NCBI RefSeq assembly: GCF_900112105.1
Contig: NZ_FOKV01000002.1
Span: 427,907 to 491,906, forward strand
Reading direction: 5' to 3'
Source of the DNA: Zunongwangia mangrovi
GTDB lineage: Bacteria > Bacteroidota > Bacteroidia > Flavobacteriales > Flavobacteriaceae
Length of the DNA: 64,000 nucleotides
The position numbers and the translations under genes were made by a program. The number at the start of each line of letters is the position of its first letter. Positions within the stretch are counted from its first letter, which is position 1. Below, piece by piece: positions 62,635-64,000 of this stretch. The notes under the pieces were generated by a model that was not told the DNA's origin, did no database searches, and saw only the letters and a program-made list of their open reading frames with translations.

Positions 62635-63420
62635 ATGAAAAAATCTAAAATAGCCGCACTATTTTTATTCGGAATTGGATGTTCTGCCATCGGTTTTTCT
62701 CAAGTTGATGCTCCTACTACTCCGCCTGAAGAATCTCCAATGCCCATGAAACCGGAAATGACTGAAATTTGGGAACCACAGGTAGAAAAAATCACTCCGG
62801 GTGAAAAACCTGGCGATGCACCTTCAGATGCGATCGTTCTTTTTGACGGTGAGAATTTGGACCAGTGGGTCAGTCAGGCAAATACCGAAAATGCAGCTCC
62901 CTGGGCGATAAAAGATGGTTATTTTGAAGTTGTTCCTGGAACTGGCGGAATTCAAACTAAAATGAAATTTGGTGATGCACAAATCCATATCGAATGGAGT
63001 GCGCCAGATAAAGTTGAGAACTCTGGGCAAGGGCGCGGAAACAGCGGATTGTTCCTTCAGAATAGATACGAATTACAGATTTTAGATTCTTACAATAATC
63101 GTTCTTACAGCAATGGGCAGGCAGGAAGTATTTACAAAGATGTGCCGCCATTAGTGAACGCTATGCGCTCTCCTGATAAATGGAATGTTTACGATGTGAT
63201 TTACACTGCACCACGTTTTAAAGACGGAAAAATAGATCAAAAAGCCAAGATCACCGTGCTTCATAATGGAGTTGTTGTACAAAACAATACAACGATTCAG
63301 GGCTTAACGCTTTATATTGGATTGCATAATTATCCAGAAGCTCATGAAGAAGATGTGATCGCTTTACAGGATCACGGCACCAAAGTTCAATTTAGAAATA
63401 TTTGGGTTAGAAAATTATAA
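62635..63420 (+). CDS. Secreted DUF1080 (3-keto-disaccharide hydrolase-like) protein
   Basis: 261 residues from the ATG at 62635 (an in-frame TTG 54 bases earlier is rejected because MKKSK begins a good signal peptide ending CSAIGFSQ). The mature part is a jelly-roll LamG-like fold of DUF1080: VLFDGENLDQWV, WAIKDGYFEVVPGTGGIQTK, HIEWSAPDKVENSGQGRGNS, GLFLQNRYELQILDSY and the final FRNIWVRKL. The family includes 3-keto-glycoside hydrolases. Monocistronic, divergent from the hydroxylase genes. Confidence 0.92.
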   Translation: MKKSKIAALFLFGIGCSAIGFSQVDAPTTPPEESPMPMKPEMTEIWEPQVEKITPGEKPGDAPSDAIVLFDGENLDQWVSQANTENAAPWAIKDGYFEVVPGTGGIQTKMKFGDAQIHIEWSAPDKVENSGQGRGNSGLFLQNRYELQILDSYNNRSYSNGQAGSIYKDVPPLVNAMRSPDKWNVYDVIYTAPRFKDGKIDQKAKITVLHNGVVVQNNTTIQGLTLYIGLHNYPEAHEEDVIALQDHGTKVQFRNIWVRKL

Positions 63421-63447
63421 TTATAAATATCGATTTTCAGCTAATGG

Positions 63448-63477
63448 ATCCGGCTAAATTTTTAGTCGGATTTTTTT
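63448..63477 (+). terminator. Intrinsic terminator of the DUF1080 gene
   Basis: Stem ATCCGGCTAAA / TTTAGTCGGAT with one G-T pair, followed by seven T on the plus strand. Confidence 0.9.
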
Positions 63478-63529
63478 GTGAGTAGAATTTTGGTAAGCTA
63501 GACGCTTGGTATTTTGGAGCATTAGATCT

Positions 63530-63641
63530 GATTTTATTAGAATGAAGCGATAGCGAAATCAAGATTTTATCGAGAACTTTTAGAAGGCTATCCTAAATAT
63601 CAACGAAAAGAGATTTCTCGGCTACATTCTATTCCGCTCCT
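63530..63641. repeat. Dispersed palindromic repeat pair related to 27.8-28.0 kb
   Basis: Unit R4 (63530-63583, ATTTTATTAGAATGAAGCGA through TTATCGAGAACTTTT) matches the reverse complement of R3 near 28 kb, and inverted unit R5 (63610-63641, AGATTTCTCGGCTACATTCT then ATTCCGCTC) matches R1. The two face each other as R2/R3 do. The spacer 63421-63854 contains no gene. Confidence 0.7.
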
Positions 63642-63690
63642 TTAGACTTATATTGTTATTTGAGAGCAGTATTACTAAGAAAAGAGAGCG

Positions 63691-63753
63691 GAACTTGGGT
63701 ACACTATTTTCACTCAGAACATAAAGTTCAAAGTTCGATTCAGACCTAAGTTC
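63691..63753 (+). ncRNA. Structured leader upstream of the IS110-family transposase, candidate bridge RNA region
   Basis: GAACTTGGGT (63691-63700) pairs with ACCTAAGTTC (63744-63753) over 10 bases with one G-U pair, enclosing 43 bases in which AAGTTC recurs. It lies about 100 bases before the transposase ATG, where IS110-group elements encode their bridge RNA. I cannot delimit the RNA or the left end of the element, so this is a positional hypothesis. Confidence 0.35.
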
Positions 63754-63854
63754 AGACTTTCATCAACAATCTCTAATAGAAATTCGGGATACAAGCCCAT
63801 TATCAAGGAGTTGAGTTATTGATAAAATCCTTCTTTGGAAAGCTTTACAAAGTT

Positions 63855-64000
63855 ATGAAAAGTATTTATGTAGGTATCGACATCAGTAAAAACACTTTGG
63901 ACTTTTGTGTTAGATCTCCCAGTGGGGGCAACCTTTCACAAGATTGGTAACAAAGTTAAAAGTATTCGAAAGCTACTGCAAAGCATAGCTAAGTTAGATG
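63855..64000 (+). pseudogene. IS110-family transposase, 5' part only, frame broken
   Basis: The ATG at 63855 reads MKSIYVGIDISKNTLDFCVR, the classic start of IS110 DEDD transposases (first catalytic Asp in GIDISK), but meets TAA at 63948 after 31 codons. In the +1 frame from 63934 the expected continuation FHKIGNKVKSIRKLLQSIAK runs to the window edge. A G run of five (63924-63928) lies at the junction. Four would keep one frame. The gene continues outside the window, so its overall state is unknown. Confidence 0.8.

Noticed and set aside
1..64000. Search by eye for CRISPR arrays, tRNA and rRNA genes, and prophage
   Set aside because: No regularly spaced repeats, cloverleaf-like segments, rRNA-like conserved stretches or phage structural genes were seen. 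Short tRNA genes could still be missed without a scan.

Overview
This window is chromosomal DNA from a member of the Bacteroidota, most likely the Flavobacteriaceae. The evidence is low GC, a SusC/SusD pair, several DUF families typical of the phylum (DUF4494, DUF4175, DUF4159, DUF2652), many LxxC-type lipoprotein signal peptides, a TAnnTTTG-type promoter and weak Shine-Dalgarno signals. I cannot fix the genus. I see no rRNA, tRNA, CRISPR array or prophage.

Layout. 0-5 kb: a membrane protein, a large secreted VIT/vWA/TonB-plug/TPR chimera and a metallo-beta-lactamase-fold hydrolase. 5.2-7 kb: a four-helix membrane protein with an XRE regulator, and a GH43 lipoprotein. 7-12.6 kb: cytochrome bd oxidase (cydA-cydB), a TauE/SafE exporter, a ParE-type toxin-antitoxin pair, a Crp/Fnr regulator and an HD hydrolase. 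12.7-16.7 kb: a GH92 mannosidase-like enzyme, with a 1-base frameshift that cuts off its signal peptide and a Glu-to-Gln change at the presumed acid catalyst, next to a sulfatase. 17-19.4 kb: an HxlR regulator, a DUF2652 protein and a secreted sugar isomerase/epimerase-like protein. 19.5-22.6 kb: a thiamin salvage operon (thiM-thiE-thiD-tenA) behind a TPP riboswitch. 22.6-26 kb: universal stress protein, AraC regulator and glycosyltransferase.

26-36 kb reads as a phosphoester-scavenging locus: a metallophosphoesterase, a fusion of a glycerophosphodiesterase-like domain to alkaline phosphatase, a second alkaline phosphatase and a SusD/SusC pair. I infer that SusCD imports a phosphorylated organic compound. 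36.8-42.7 kb is a complete RND efflux operon. 42.8-46.5 kb is an accessory-looking stretch with unrecognised proteins, an orphan LytTR regulator, a STAS protein, a possible 34-residue membrane protein and a dispersed repeat. 46.6-57.4 kb holds a DUF4159-MoxR-DUF58-BatA-DUF4175 operon, preceded by a TldD/TldE-type pair. 57.7-63.4 kb holds DUF4494, a YkgJ-type cysteine-cluster protein, a cupin lipoprotein, a two-subunit molybdenum hydroxylase and a DUF1080 protein. The right edge enters an IS110-family element whose transposase frame is broken by an expanded G run.

The strongest second-look items are the GH92 gene (frameshift plus active-site change), the phosphoester SusCD locus, the TPP riboswitch with a perfectly complementary distal segment, two copies of a ~100 bp intergenic repeat 29 kb apart, a second family of dispersed palindromic repeats, and the structured leader of the IS110 element.
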